From the NCBI GenBank assembly GCA_024639165.1, contig JAHEIX010000011.1, forward strand, positions 15,451 through 79,450: a DNA stretch of 64,000 bases, in the 5' to 3' direction. The stretch comes from UBA7446 sp024639165. Its GTDB lineage: Bacteria; Bacteroidota; Bacteroidia; Flavobacteriales; Flavobacteriaceae. A model generated the notes under the pieces. It saw nothing but the letters and a program-made list of their open reading frames with translations. It ran no database searches and was not told the DNA's origin. The translations under genes were made by a program, and so were the position numbers. Below are positions 1 to 7,677 of this stretch, piece after piece; position 1 is the first letter of the stretch; the number at the start of each line of letters is the position of its first letter.

Positions 1-1
1 C

Positions 2-958
2 AATTTTGGACGACCTGATGAAAACGGATATTATAGCGACCGCACCAAGTTTGGTATGATAGGCGTTATAATTCATGAGGTGGGACACAATTTTTTCCCA
101 ATGATTGTCAATTCAGACGAACGTCAATGGGGTTGGATGGATGAAGGCTTAAATTCATTTGTTCAAATTATCGCTGAGCAAGATTTTGGCAAGTCACACC
201 CAGATGCTATCCCTGGAATGGAGCATTACCCTTCCGACGACATGGATCCGCAAAATATAGTTCCTTATATGTCAGGTGATCAAGATTTTATTGCACCCAT
301 AATGGCAAACCCAGAGAACGTGTATCAACTTGGGCCTAATGCATATAGCAAGCCAGCAACAGCGCTAAATATTCTTAGAGAAACCGTGATGGGCCGTGAG
401 TTGTTTGATCATGCCTTTAAGACCTTTTCGCAAAGGTGGATGTTTAAGCACCCTACCCCTGAAGATTTTTTCCGCACCATGGAGGATGCCTCTGCTTTTG
501 ATTTGGATTGGTTCTGGCGTGGATGGTTTTTTACTACCGATGTTGTTGATATGGGCGTAGCGGGCGTTGAGGATATTAAAAAGTTTGATGATGATATGCG
601 CTATTTTTCTCGTTATTATACAAACAGTTTACGGAATTTAACTCCTGATGATTTCAATAATCGCAAAGAACCCAAAAAATTCTACAAGGTTACTTTTGAA
701 AAACCAGGCGGTATTCCAATGCCCCTTATTGTGGAGTATTCTTATGCCGATGGCACCAAGGAGCGCAAGACTTACCCTGCGCAAGTCTGGCGCAAGAGCG
801 ACCATGAGGTGAGTAAGTATATTGCTACAGACAAAGAGATTGTCGGCGTATTGGTTGATCCAGATAACGCTACGGCAGATATCAATAAGGACAACAACAC
901 TTGGCCCAAGATACTGGAGGAAAACGATTTCGAAAAGTTCAAAAAACAACAAGACTAA
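2..958 (+). CDS. M1 family zinc metallopeptidase, C-terminal part (5' end outside window)
   Basis: The reading frame is open from the window edge (frame starting at base 2), so the gene begins upstream. The visible part has the gluzincin zinc site HEVGH (bases 74-88), followed after exactly 18 residues by a second glutamate in WMDEGLNSF. HExxH-x18-E is the metal-binding signature of M1 aminopeptidases (His, His, Glu ligands; the first Glu is the catalytic base). The roughly 270 residues after it fit the helical C-terminal part of the family and end in a lysine-rich tail. These large Bacteroidota M1 proteins are usually periplasmic or secreted, but the signal peptide is not visible here. The gene converges on the M48 protease gene and shares a bidirectional terminator with it. 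The family is secure; the substrate is unknown. Confidence 0.88.
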   Translation, partial: NFGRPDENGYYSDRTKFGMIGVIIHEVGHNFFPMIVNSDERQWGWMDEGLNSFVQIIAEQDFGKSHPDAIPGMEHYPSDDMDPQNIVPYMSGDQDFIAPIMANPENVYQLGPNAYSKPATALNILRETVMGRELFDHAFKTFSQRWMFKHPTPEDFFRTMEDASAFDLDWFWRGWFFTTDVVDMGVAGVEDIKKFDDDMRYFSRYYTNSLRNLTPDDFNNRKEPKKFYKVTFEKPGGIPMPLIVEYSYADGTKERKTYPAQVWRKSDHEVSKYIATDKEIVGVLVDPDNATADINKDNNTWPKILEENDFEKFKKQQD

Positions 959-960
959 AC

Positions 961-991
961 AAAAAAGCCAGCTTATAAGCTGGCTTTTTTT
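961..991. terminator. Bidirectional intrinsic terminator
   Basis: A perfect palindrome (967-984, GCCAGCTTATAAGCTGGC) can fold into a 7-bp stem with a TATA loop. It is flanked by A6 on the left and T7 on the right, so it reads as a stem plus U-tract from either strand. It sits between two convergent genes, the M1 peptidase (+) and the M48 peptidase (-). Confidence 0.85.
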
Positions 992-1020
992 AACATTTGT
1001 TTTCAAGAATAAGGAGTCGC

Positions 1021-1845
1021 TTAAAGTGCTCGCTTAATTTTTTCCCAGTTTAGATCAAGAGGAATTTCTTTAAAATCCACATCAACTTCGTAAGCTAAAG
1101 AAGCCTTAATTCTGGCGTTATTGTGCGGATGCGTCATAATCAACTCAATCTTTTCATTGTAAGCCAAATTTTCTCGATTGAGTTTTCTAAAAAATGAAGC
1201 TATTGATTTGGGCGATATGTTGGCATCTTCTAGGAGTTCCAATGCAAATTGATCAGCCTCCTTTTCCTGTGACCTGCTAAAGCCTGTAGAAATTAGCGTT
1301 TGGTATACATCCGAAAGCAGTACACTGTCTCCCCCAGTCATGATAGAAAACAAAATAGAAAGCCCAAACTCCCTTACCAACCGATCCACGGTATGTCGTT
1401 TTTCGACATGCCCCATTTCATGTGCTAATACAGCAGCAAGCTGTTCGGGTGAGTCGCAAAATGATATCAGCCCTTTGAATACATAAATATTTCCTCCTGG
1501 AATGGTAAAGGCATTCACTTGTGGGTCATCCAATACTACAATAGTGTAATCATAGGCTGTGGCTGGAATTTGCTGCTGTAGGCGTTTGCTAACAGCCCAC
1601 ATCATGGAGTCTATGGTTTTGCTAGTTAAAGGTTCTTTGTACTGCGCTGATATGATATGCGCTGCAACCAATTCCCCTAAAGCAATTTCTTGTTCAAATG
1701 ATATCAGACTTGTTTTTTTGTCAGAATAAAACCACTTGGTTTTCTTTTCTTCTGAAAGTAAGTTTAATCCAAGGTAAAAGAGCAAAAAAATACCTCCAAA
1801 AATACCAAGCGATTTTAAGCCGTCGAGAACTATTTTCTTTTTCAT
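1021..1845 (-). CDS. M48 family zinc metallopeptidase, membrane-anchored
   Basis: This 274-residue protein has one N-terminal hydrophobic segment (about residues 9-30), which could be an uncleaved anchor or a signal peptide, followed by an M48 peptidase domain. The zinc site is HEMGH (142-146) and the third ligand lies in SRSQEKEAD (about 190-198), the usual second motif of the family. The PGGNIYVF stretch just before it is also typical of the BepA/LoiP/Oma1-like branch, which acts in envelope protein quality control. The start codon directly abuts the stop of the upstream DUF4870-like gene, so the two are probably co-transcribed with the DUF4389 gene before them. Family membership is secure; the role in envelope proteostasis is inferred. 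Confidence 0.88.
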   Translation of the reverse strand: MKKKIVLDGLKSLGIFGGIFLLFYLGLNLLSEEKKTKWFYSDKKTSLISFEQEIALGELVAAHIISAQYKEPLTSKTIDSMMWAVSKRLQQQIPATAYDYTIVVLDDPQVNAFTIPGGNIYVFKGLISFCDSPEQLAAVLAHEMGHVEKRHTVDRLVREFGLSILFSIMTGGDSVLLSDVYQTLISTGFSRSQEKEADQFALELLEDANISPKSIASFFRKLNRENLAYNEKIELIMTHPHNNARIKASLAYEVDVDFKEIPLDLNWEKIKRAL

Positions 1846-2367
1846 TTAAATAGGAGGTGTATTCACTTTTTGTTCCACATCAGGGTGGTGATCTTCATTT
1901 TCATATTTCAAACGATTCTTTTTTGAATAAACCTTTTGATAGGCATAAGGCCCAAAGAAAATGAAATACATAAAGATGCCTTTTCGCGCTCTTATGGCCG
2001 CTACAATACTATAGACAAAGTATATTAAATTGGCTAATATACTAGAGCCTAAATAGGCATAGAACTTATCGTTAAGCACGTAGTTTTCAAAAAAGAAAAT
2101 TTGTAAAGACCAGTAAAGTAGCCCCCAATTGACGAGTGTAGTAGGTAATTGCGACAGCAAGGACTGCAAACAATTGAAATGGATAAAACGTCCTTTTTTT
2201 CTGTTAACATAATAGTAAACTACAGCTGCAATAAGGTTGATAATGGGCAGCGGAAGACTCGTTGCCAAGGACGCAAACATCATAAGATATGCGCCCATGG
2301 CATCTTCCTTTTCGCGTTCACTCAACTCATGTGGCTGAGGAAGCGTGTAATATGATTCAATTGACAA
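1846..2367 (-). CDS. Small multi-pass membrane protein, DUF4870-like
   Basis: The 173-residue product has about four hydrophobic segments. Its opening pattern (EDAMGAYLMMFASLATSLPLPIIN, written in part) followed by a basic loop and a FIHFNCLQSLLSQ-like stretch resembles DUF4870/Tic20-like proteins, whose function is not established. The start is TTG at 2367. The next in-frame Met is 23 residues in and would remove the conserved N-terminus, so the rare start looks real. It lies 9 nt after the upstream DUF4389 gene and abuts the M48 protease gene, suggesting a three-gene membrane/protease unit. The C-terminal tail is charged and probably cytoplasmic. Confidence 0.7.
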   Translation of the reverse strand: MSIESYYTLPQPHELSEREKEDAMGAYLMMFASLATSLPLPIINLIAAVVYYYVNRKKGRFIHFNCLQSLLSQLPTTLVNWGLLYWSLQIFFFENYVLNDKFYAYLGSSILANLIYFVYSIVAAIRARKGIFMYFIFFGPYAYQKVYSKKNRLKYENEDHHPDVEQKVNTPPI

Positions 2368-2376
2368 AGCTTGTAG

Positions 2377-2958
2377 TTATTTACTGGAAAATGGCGGATA
2401 CGTATCTGTCATGTTTCCCATATAAAGATTTACGCGGTATTGCCAGCGAATGGTTCCGACCAAAAAATCGTGTGCTCCTTTTGGAAACGTTGCTGTAAAT
2501 AATACAGACAAAAAAGCATAAATGGATAAGATTACACCCCACAATGTTCTGAAATATAAGAAAATGGCATGCGGCAGAATGACGTAAATAACACCAAAAA
2601 GAAGTCTGACAACGGTCAGTCCTCTACTGATGCGCTCAGGATATGGCACTTCTAAAGAAGTGTGTTCGTCTGTTCCATCTAGTCCAAAAGCGGGGTAATC
2701 ATCCGCTAAATTAGTTAGGCGGGCCGAAAGCCTAAGATTCCAGCGAAGTAACTTGACCTGATATTCAAACATACTTTCGGGATAGCGCCCCGTAAATATG
2801 ATGGAAATAAAAGCCACTACCGATAATATGGAACCCCAAAGGGAAAAGAAGAATAGTAAGAAAACGTGTGGTAGTACGATGTATATGATACCAAAAATGC
2901 CTCTTAACAGTAATTCAGATCTTGAGTATCTTTCTTGGTGTGTAATGTTTAATTTCAT
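2377..2958 (-). CDS. Membrane protein with two tandem DUF4389 domains
   Basis: This 193-residue protein is an internal duplication. Residues about 8-93 and 105-190 share the pattern: RxxFGxIYxxLPHxxxLxFxxLWGxILSxxAFxSxxFT, then a P-containing turn, then a LLRW/TIRW segment and a DxYP end. Each half has two hydrophobic segments, giving about four membrane spans with a repeat-related two-fold arrangement. DUF4389 has no established function. It is the first gene of the apparent unit DUF4389 - DUF4870-like - M48 peptidase (leftward). ATG start at 2958; its 5' neighbour is the divergent tatA-like gene. Confidence 0.75.
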   Translation of the reverse strand: MKLNITHQERYSRSELLLRGIFGIIYIVLPHVFLLFFFSLWGSILSVVAFISIIFTGRYPESMFEYQVKLLRWNLRLSARLTNLADDYPAFGLDGTDEHTSLEVPYPERISRGLTVVRLLFGVIYVILPHAIFLYFRTLWGVILSIYAFLSVLFTATFPKGAHDFLVGTIRWQYRVNLYMGNMTDTYPPFSSK

Positions 2959-3041
2959 TTTTTTAAAGATTAAAGGTTTGCCACCACAAGTTATTATTTT
3001 TTTTTAAAACCTCATTTTATGCTTACTTTTTCGTTTTAAGC

Positions 3042-3049
3042 TATCTTTA
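3042..3049 (+). promoter_or_regulatory. Candidate -7 box upstream of tatA-like gene
   Basis: TATCTTTA matches 7 of 8 positions of the Bacteroidota -7 consensus TAnnTTTG. It ends only 4 nt before the ATG at 3054, so transcription would start almost at the start codon and give a leaderless or nearly leaderless message. No clear -33 TTG at the right distance. Weak on its own. Confidence 0.35.
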
Positions 3050-3053
3050 CAAC

Positions 3054-3317
3054 ATGGTTTACTTTATTAGCGGAGCTGAAATTGTATTTGTCTTTATGGT
3101 GGTGCTCTTGGTCTTTGGTGCCAATCGCATTCCAGATATAGCGCGCACCCTTGCTAAGGGAATTCAGCAGGTAAAAACCGCTAGTCGTGATTTCCGTGAA
3201 GAAATTGAAAAATCTGCCGAGGCCCAAGGTTTAGACACTAAAGAGCTTCAAAAAGAAGTAAACGATATCAAAAAGGAACTTAACGAAATTACTGGCACGG
3301 TTAAACGCAAACGCTAA
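3054..3317 (+). CDS. tatA: Twin-arginine translocase subunit, TatA/TatB type
   Basis: The 87-residue protein has an N-terminal membrane helix (about residues 5-20, EIVFVFMVVLLVFG), the TatA hinge FGANRIPDIARTLAKGI with its conserved FG and proline, and an amphipathic helix followed by a charged, partly coiled tail (KELQKEVNDIKKELNEI). TatA forms the pore-like oligomer that carries folded proteins across the inner membrane. No tatC or other tat gene is nearby, which is common in this phylum. Length and architecture fit TatA/E; TatB cannot be excluded by sequence alone. Its stop overlaps that of the convergent O-methyltransferase gene by four bases. Confidence 0.87.
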   Translation: MVYFISGAEIVFVFMVVLLVFGANRIPDIARTLAKGIQQVKTASRDFREEIEKSAEAQGLDTKELQKEVNDIKKELNEITGTVKRKR

Positions 3318-3949
3318 ATTTTCCGCAAAAGCGTAAGTCCATCCCTAACGGGAAGCACGACAGTTTCTACACGATTATCCAAAGCGACTTTGTTGTTGAA
3401 AATTTGCAAAGACGCTGTAGCCTGATCAACGGCATCTTCTGTGACTTTTCCAGACCAAAGTACGTTATCGGCAATAATCAATCCTCCTGAACGTACCCGA
3501 TCAACAATCAAATCAAAGTAACGTGGATATTGCTCTTTGTCAGCGTCAATAAAAACAAAGTCAAAAGTTCCTTTTAAGGTTGGAATAATTTCTGCTGCAT
3601 TTCCCAAATGCTGAACAATGTTTTTTCCAAAACCCGAAGCGTCAAAATAGCGACGTTGGATATCGGTCAACTCCTCATCTATGTCTAGGGTATCAATCCG
3701 TCCATCTGTTTGTAAGCCTTCTGCCAAGCACAAGGCCGAATAGCCGGTGTAGGTTCCAATTTCCAAGATACGCTTGGGCGATACCAACTTAGCTAATAAC
3801 GCCAATAAACGCCCTTGGTAAGCCCCACTTAACATACGCGGTTGCAATACCTTTAGATTGGTTTCTCGTGCTAGCTTTTGCAGCAATTCGGGTTCTTCTT
3901 CTGAGTGTTTTGCTACATATGCTTCTAAACTTGGGTTTATAAAATTCAT
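3314..3949 (-). CDS. Class I SAM-dependent O-methyltransferase (caffeoyl-CoA OMT-like family)
   Basis: This 211-residue protein has the SAM-binding motif ILEIGTYTGYSALCLA (about 61-76), an acidic strand-end motif TLDIDEE (about 87-93) and the metal/SAM motif FVFIDADKEQY (131-141, with D135 and D137). These features define the cation-dependent O-methyltransferase family 3, normally about 210-220 residues. The C-terminus has LIIADNVLWSGKV, also typical. The natural substrate in bacteria is usually unknown. The ATG overlaps the stop of the flavin reductase gene upstream (ATGA), so both are probably one transcript. Confidence 0.87.
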   Translation of the reverse strand: MNFINPSLEAYVAKHSEEEPELLQKLARETNLKVLQPRMLSGAYQGRLLALLAKLVSPKRILEIGTYTGYSALCLAEGLQTDGRIDTLDIDEELTDIQRRYFDASGFGKNIVQHLGNAAEIIPTLKGTFDFVFIDADKEQYPRYFDLIVDRVRSGGLIIADNVLWSGKVTEDAVDQATASLQIFNNKVALDNRVETVVLPVRDGLTLLRKI

Positions 3950-4569
3950 ACTTTCTTGGGTCTTGCGTATGCATAGCGATCCAATAAGCTTGTTGTGGCA
4001 TATCCGTCTAGTCCGTTAATGGCAACGGTATTGGCGTTTTCAAGCTTTAGCCATCCATCTTGTTGTTGTATATCTTGGTCTGCAATAAAAACGTGTTCAA
4101 TGGCACTTACTAAAAGTAAGGTGTCGTTTTCTTTAATTTCATATGCATTCAAAAACCTGCACCCTAAACGGATTTTTGCGCCTTTGACAAAAGGCGCTGG
4201 GAAGTCACCAAGGAATTCTTCTTCCAAATCTGTTTTGGTAAATTCCGAAACTTCATCTGGATATTTTGCTGATGTATGATGCGCATCTTCTATGATATCG
4301 CTGTAGATGTGATTTACTGTAAATACACCAGTGTCTTTTATGTTGCGATAGGTATCTCTAGGTACGGTGGTGGGGCGTAGAATAAAGCCAATCAACGGGG
4401 GATTACTTCCAAGATGGGTGATACTGCTAAAAACAGCCACATTGCTAACGCCATTAAGCGATTTTGTTCCTAATAAATTTGCCGATTTAAAACCTGTACA
4501 ACTGTTGATGAGATTTAATCGAAAGATTTTATCCATCTGATCGATATCGGTTCTTGAGTAATGTATCAT
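3946..4569 (-). CDS. Flavin reductase-like FMN-binding protein (split barrel)
   Basis: This 207-residue protein matches the flavin reductase/flavoredoxin fold. It has an N-terminal segment ending in LNGVSNVAVFSSITHLGSNPP (in part), where the SNVAVFSS stretch corresponds to the FMN phosphate-binding region, then the GFILRPTTVPRDTYRNI and TGVFTVNHI elements typical of this family. Such proteins bind FMN and reduce flavins or serve partner oxygenases; the partner is not visible here. First gene of a two-gene leftward unit with the O-methyltransferase, preceded by a TAAGTTTG promoter box at 4583-4590. Confidence 0.85.
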   Translation of the reverse strand: MIHYSRTDIDQMDKIFRLNLINSCTGFKSANLLGTKSLNGVSNVAVFSSITHLGSNPPLIGFILRPTTVPRDTYRNIKDTGVFTVNHIYSDIIEDAHHTSAKYPDEVSEFTKTDLEEEFLGDFPAPFVKGAKIRLGCRFLNAYEIKENDTLLLVSAIEHVFIADQDIQQQDGWLKLENANTVAINGLDGYATTSLLDRYAYARPKKV

Positions 4570-4582
4570 AACGCTTTTGATG

Positions 4583-4590
4583 CAAACTTA
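4583..4590 (-). promoter_or_regulatory. Candidate -7 promoter box for the flavin reductase unit
   Basis: Read on the minus strand this is TAAGTTTG, a full match to TAnnTTTG, placed 13 nt upstream of the ATG at 4569. It is paired back-to-back with a second box (4611-4618) for the divergent tRNA. No clear -33 TTG at the expected spacing. Confidence 0.5.
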
Positions 4591-4610
4591 CGCAATACGT
4601 TGAATTTAGT

Positions 4611-4618
4611 TACTTTTG
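4611..4618 (+). promoter_or_regulatory. Candidate -7 promoter box for tRNA-Val (and yjbQ)
   Basis: TACTTTTG is a full match to the TAnnTTTG -7 consensus. It ends 7 nt before the first base of the tRNA, so the transcript would begin at or next to the mature tRNA 5' end. The nearest TTG (4600-4602) is too close for a standard -33 element. Confidence 0.55.
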
Positions 4619-4625
4619 CCCTTCC

Positions 4626-4700
4626 GGGTCATTAACTCAGTTGGTTCAGAGTGTCGCCTTGACAGGGCGGAAGTCATTGGTTCGAATCCAATATGACCCA
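4626..4700 (+). tRNA. tRNA-Val (anticodon GAC)
   Basis: A full cloverleaf can be drawn: acceptor GGGTCAT (4626-4632) with ATGACCC (4693-4699); D stem ACTC/GAGT; anticodon stem TCGCC/GGCGG (one T-G pair) around loop TTGACAG, giving anticodon GAC at 4661-4663; variable loop AAGTC; T stem ATTGG/CCAAT around TTCGAAT; discriminator A4700. CCA is not encoded, so it must be added by the CCA-adding enzyme. GAC reads GUC/GUU valine codons. The yjbQ start codon is only 6 nt downstream. Confidence 0.95.
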
Positions 4701-4706
4701 CAAAAC

Positions 4707-5117
4707 ATGATTTTTCAAAAAGAAATTAGCCTTCCACCTTTCCAAAGGGGATTTCATTTAATATCCTCATATGTTTTAAGTGAGATTCCCAAAAGTAGTA
4801 GTGGCGTAGTTCATGTTTTTATCAAGCACACCTCTGCGAGTCTAACCATAAACGAAAATGCCGATCCCAGTGTTCGAGCAGATTTTGAAACACATTTTAA
4901 CAAAATGGTTTCAGAAGATGACACACACTACACGCACACCCTTGAGGGTCCAGATGATATGACTTCACATATTAAAAGTAGCTTATTGGGATCATCTGTT
5001 AGTTTTCCTGTCCAAAATGGCGTACCCCAATTGGGTGTTTGGCAAGGCATTTATCTGTGTGAACACCGCAATCAAGCTGGTTCAAGAAAAATTTTCATTA
5101 CTTTCATGGGATTCTAA
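4707..5117 (+). CDS. yjbQ: YjbQ/UPF0047 family protein (secondary thiamine-phosphate synthase-like)
   Basis: With ATG at 4707 the product is 136 residues, the usual length of the family; an upstream in-frame start would lie inside the tRNA and is rejected. Family signatures are SSGVVHVFIKHTSASLTINENAD (in part), the EGPDDMTSHIKSSLLG stretch and the C-terminal LGVWQGIYLCEHR. YjbQ proteins form trimers and show weak thiamine-phosphate synthase activity in vitro; the physiological role is unsettled. The 6-nt gap to tRNA-Val implies co-transcription with the tRNA or a promoter inside it. The M20 amidohydrolase gene follows after 15 nt. Confidence 0.87.
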   Translation: MIFQKEISLPPFQRGFHLISSYVLSEIPKSSSGVVHVFIKHTSASLTINENADPSVRADFETHFNKMVSEDDTHYTHTLEGPDDMTSHIKSSLLGSSVSFPVQNGVPQLGVWQGIYLCEHRNQAGSRKIFITFMGF

Positions 5118-5132
5118 TTTAATATAAACCCA

Positions 5133-6422
5133 ATGCGAATTACGTTTCTTCTTTTAATTTCATCATTATTTCTCGTTCATGCGCAGCCTTCAGATGAACG
5201 CATCAAGAACCTTATAACTAGTCATCTAGCCAAAACGATTGAGCTAAGACATTGGTTTCATCAACATGCCGAGTTGAGCAACAGAGAGTTTAAAACTTCG
5301 GAAAGAATTGCACAAGAATTAAAAAAAATAGGACTTAACCCGCAAACGGGTATCGCCAGAACAGGTGTTGTTGCTGTTTTAAATGAAGGTAAGCCAGGCC
5401 CTGTGGTGGCACTACGGGCTGATATAGATGGACTTCCTGTAAAGGAAAGAGCAGACCTTCCTTGGGCTTCTAAAATGACGGGTGTATATAACGGAGAAGA
5501 AGTGCCTGTCATGCACGCTTGTGGCCATGATACGCATACCGCTATTTTATTGGCGACCGCAAAAGTTTTATACCGTATAAAAGACCAGATTCCTGGTCAA
5601 GTGAAATTTATTTTCCAACCTGCTGAAGAGGGGCCACCACCTGGAGAGGAGGGGGGCGCAGCGCTGATGGTAAAAGAAGGTGTTTTGACAAATCCAGACG
5701 TTGATGCCATTTTTGGATTGCATATTAGTTCAAAATCAACAGTTGGGCAAGTCATGCTAAAACCAGGCTCAATCATGGCTGCAGTTGATGAATTTAGAAT
5801 TGATTTAACAGGCGTGCAAACCCATGGTTCTACTCCTTGGACGGGCATTGATCCGATAGTCACAGCTTCTCAAATGATTAATTCAATCCAGACCATTGTA
5901 AGTCGAAGCATGCCTTTGACCACAGCTGCTGCTGTTGTCACTATTGGCAGTATTCATGGGGGTGTGAGGAGTAATATTATTCCAGAAAAGCTGTATATGT
6001 TGGGTACCATCAGGACCTTAGATACGAGTATGCGCACAACTGTTCTTAAAAGGCTTGATGAAATAGTACAAAATATAGCAGCCGCAAACAATGTAAATGC
6101 AGATGTCACCTTTATGAATAGCTATCCTGTTACTTATAATGACCCAGTTCTTTATGAAAAGATGTTGCCCACATTGAAGCGGGTTTGTGGTGCTGATAAT
6201 GTAAATGATATGGATGCCATTACAGGCGCGGAAGATTTCTCCTTTTTTCAAAAGGAAGTACCAGGTGTTTATTTCTTTATTGGTGGCAGCTCAAAGGGTG
6301 AGGATTTAGATAAGGTGGCGCCTCACCACACTCCAGACTTTTACGTTGACGATTCAGCGCTAGAAACAGGTGTTATCTCCATGACCTCGCTTACCATAGA
6401 TTATTTCACAAAAGGATTATAG
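5133..6422 (+). CDS. M20D family amidohydrolase/carboxypeptidase, exported
   Basis: The 429-residue protein starts with a signal peptide (MRITFLLLISSLFLVHAQ) and so should be periplasmic or exported. The M20D metal site is visible: MHACGHDTH (C130, H132), QPAEEGPPPG (E165/E166), GLHISS and the C-terminal APHHTPDFYVDD. The central dimerisation domain contains the conserved THGSTPWTGIDPI and NIIPE segments. This branch includes N-acyl-amino-acid and indole-3-acetyl-amino-acid hydrolases and aminobenzoyl-glutamate-type enzymes. The exact amide substrate cannot be told. Its stop overlaps the end of convergent murF by six bases. Confidence 0.88.
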   Translation: MRITFLLLISSLFLVHAQPSDERIKNLITSHLAKTIELRHWFHQHAELSNREFKTSERIAQELKKIGLNPQTGIARTGVVAVLNEGKPGPVVALRADIDGLPVKERADLPWASKMTGVYNGEEVPVMHACGHDTHTAILLATAKVLYRIKDQIPGQVKFIFQPAEEGPPPGEEGGAALMVKEGVLTNPDVDAIFGLHISSKSTVGQVMLKPGSIMAAVDEFRIDLTGVQTHGSTPWTGIDPIVTASQMINSIQTIVSRSMPLTTAAAVVTIGSIHGGVRSNIIPEKLYMLGTIRTLDTSMRTTVLKRLDEIVQNIAAANNVNADVTFMNSYPVTYNDPVLYEKMLPTLKRVCGADNVNDMDAITGAEDFSFFQKEVPGVYFFIGGSSKGEDLDKVAPHHTPDFYVDDSALETGVISMTSLTIDYFTKGL

Positions 6423-7673
6423 GCAGTCAAGTACTTTTTCTAAAGTAGCACTTCGCGATCCTTTAATGAGCAGCTGATCGGCTTCAATAGGATTATTTTT
6501 TAAAAACAAATTGAGTTTATCGACTGAGGAAAAGTAATGCGTTGTTACGAGGTGTTCATAGGGCTTTCCTACCCAGTAAGATGTTTCAAAGCCCTGTTTT
6601 TTGACCAAATCAACCAAAGCTTGGTGCTCAGCCGACTCATACGTTCCTAGCTCTGCCATATGCCCCAGTATCACGGCTTTTTTCCCACTCCTTTTAGCAA
6701 ATGCTACAATGGCAGCTTTCATACTACTCGGATTTGCATTATAGGCATCAAATGTTAGCGTCTTGCCGTTAAGTGTCATCAGTTGGGAGCGGCTATTGTT
6801 TGGAGTGTAATCACTTACGGCTTTGGCGGCCTTTACTAACGAAACACCAAAGTACACTCCAATGCTGACAGCAGCAGCAATATTTTCTTTGTTGTAGGTG
6901 CCTACTAGCTGGGTAGGTATTTCAATATTTTGGCATACTAATGTCAGGGTTGGTTGGTCTTGGGTAGTCCTAAATTCGGATGGTTTATAGGAAGTGTGTG
7001 TCACATCACCTATTGAATTAAGCAGCTTATTGTCATCTTGGTTGATAAAAATAATCCCGTCCTTTTTTGCTATAAAATCGTAAAGTTCTGTTTTACCCTG
7101 AAGCACACCTTCTTCTGATCCAAATCCTTCTAAATGGGCCTTGCCTACGTTAGTTATAAGACCGTGAGTAGGTTGTGCTATTTCACACAAAAATGCAATC
7201 TCTTTTAAGTGGTTGGCCCCCATCTCTATAATTGCATGGCTGTGGGCTGTTGTTAGTCGTAATAATGTGAGCGGCACACCTATATGATTGTTAAGGTTTC
7301 CATCCGTAGCCAATACCTTATGAGTAGTACTTAAAACAGCATGCATAAGTGCTTTGGTCGTGGTTTTTCCATTACTCCCTGTGAGTGCAATTATTGGTAT
7401 ATCAAATTGGTTTCTGTGGTGTTGGGCAAGTGTCTGTAATGTTTCTAGTACATCAGCTACCAAATAACAATTTTGATTAGCCTCAGCCACCGCTTTGTCA
7501 TCAACTATGGCAGCTAGTGCGCCTTTTTCAATGGCTTGTTGGGCAAATGCATTTGCATCGAAATTAGGGCCGTTTAGGGCAAAAAAAAGCTGATGGGAAG
7601 TTATTTTTCTGCTATCGGTTTGAACCCCTGAAGATTTTAAAAATAATTGATATACTTCTTTAAGCGAAGTCAT
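6417..7673 (-). CDS. murF: UDP-N-acetylmuramoyl-tripeptide--D-alanyl-D-alanine ligase
   Basis: The 418-residue protein has the Mur ligase order: an N-terminal substrate domain with SRKITSHQLFFAL, an ATP-binding P-loop ALTGSNGKTTTKAL (97-109), the central NNHIGVPLTLLRL and IIEMGANHLKEIA elements specific to MurF, and a C-terminal domain with DAYNANPSSMKAAI. It adds D-Ala-D-Ala to UDP-MurNAc-tripeptide, the last cytoplasmic step of peptidoglycan precursor synthesis. It begins 4 nt after the stop of gldJ, so the two are probably one transcript. It is somewhat shorter than proteobacterial MurF, as is usual in this phylum. Confidence 0.95.
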   Translation of the reverse strand: MTSLKEVYQLFLKSSGVQTDSRKITSHQLFFALNGPNFDANAFAQQAIEKGALAAIVDDKAVAEANQNCYLVADVLETLQTLAQHHRNQFDIPIIALTGSNGKTTTKALMHAVLSTTHKVLATDGNLNNHIGVPLTLLRLTTAHSHAIIEMGANHLKEIAFLCEIAQPTHGLITNVGKAHLEGFGSEEGVLQGKTELYDFIAKKDGIIFINQDDNKLLNSIGDVTHTSYKPSEFRTTQDQPTLTLVCQNIEIPTQLVGTYNKENIAAAVSIGVYFGVSLVKAAKAVSDYTPNNSRSQLMTLNGKTLTFDAYNANPSSMKAAIVAFAKRSGKKAVILGHMAELGTYESAEHQALVDLVKKQGFETSYWVGKPYEHLVTTHYFSSVDKLNLFLKNNPIEADQLLIKGSRSATLEKVLDCL

Positions 7674-7677
7674 GGCT

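Noticed and set aside
638..1006. 122-codon frame antisense to the M1 peptidase end
   Set aside because: It runs through the bidirectional terminator and lies antisense to the coding part of the peptidase; no domain seen.
4641..4706. In-frame ORF extension of yjbQ into the tRNA gene
   Set aside because: It would translate most of the tRNA-Val; family length (about 136 residues) and the ATG at 4707 fit better.
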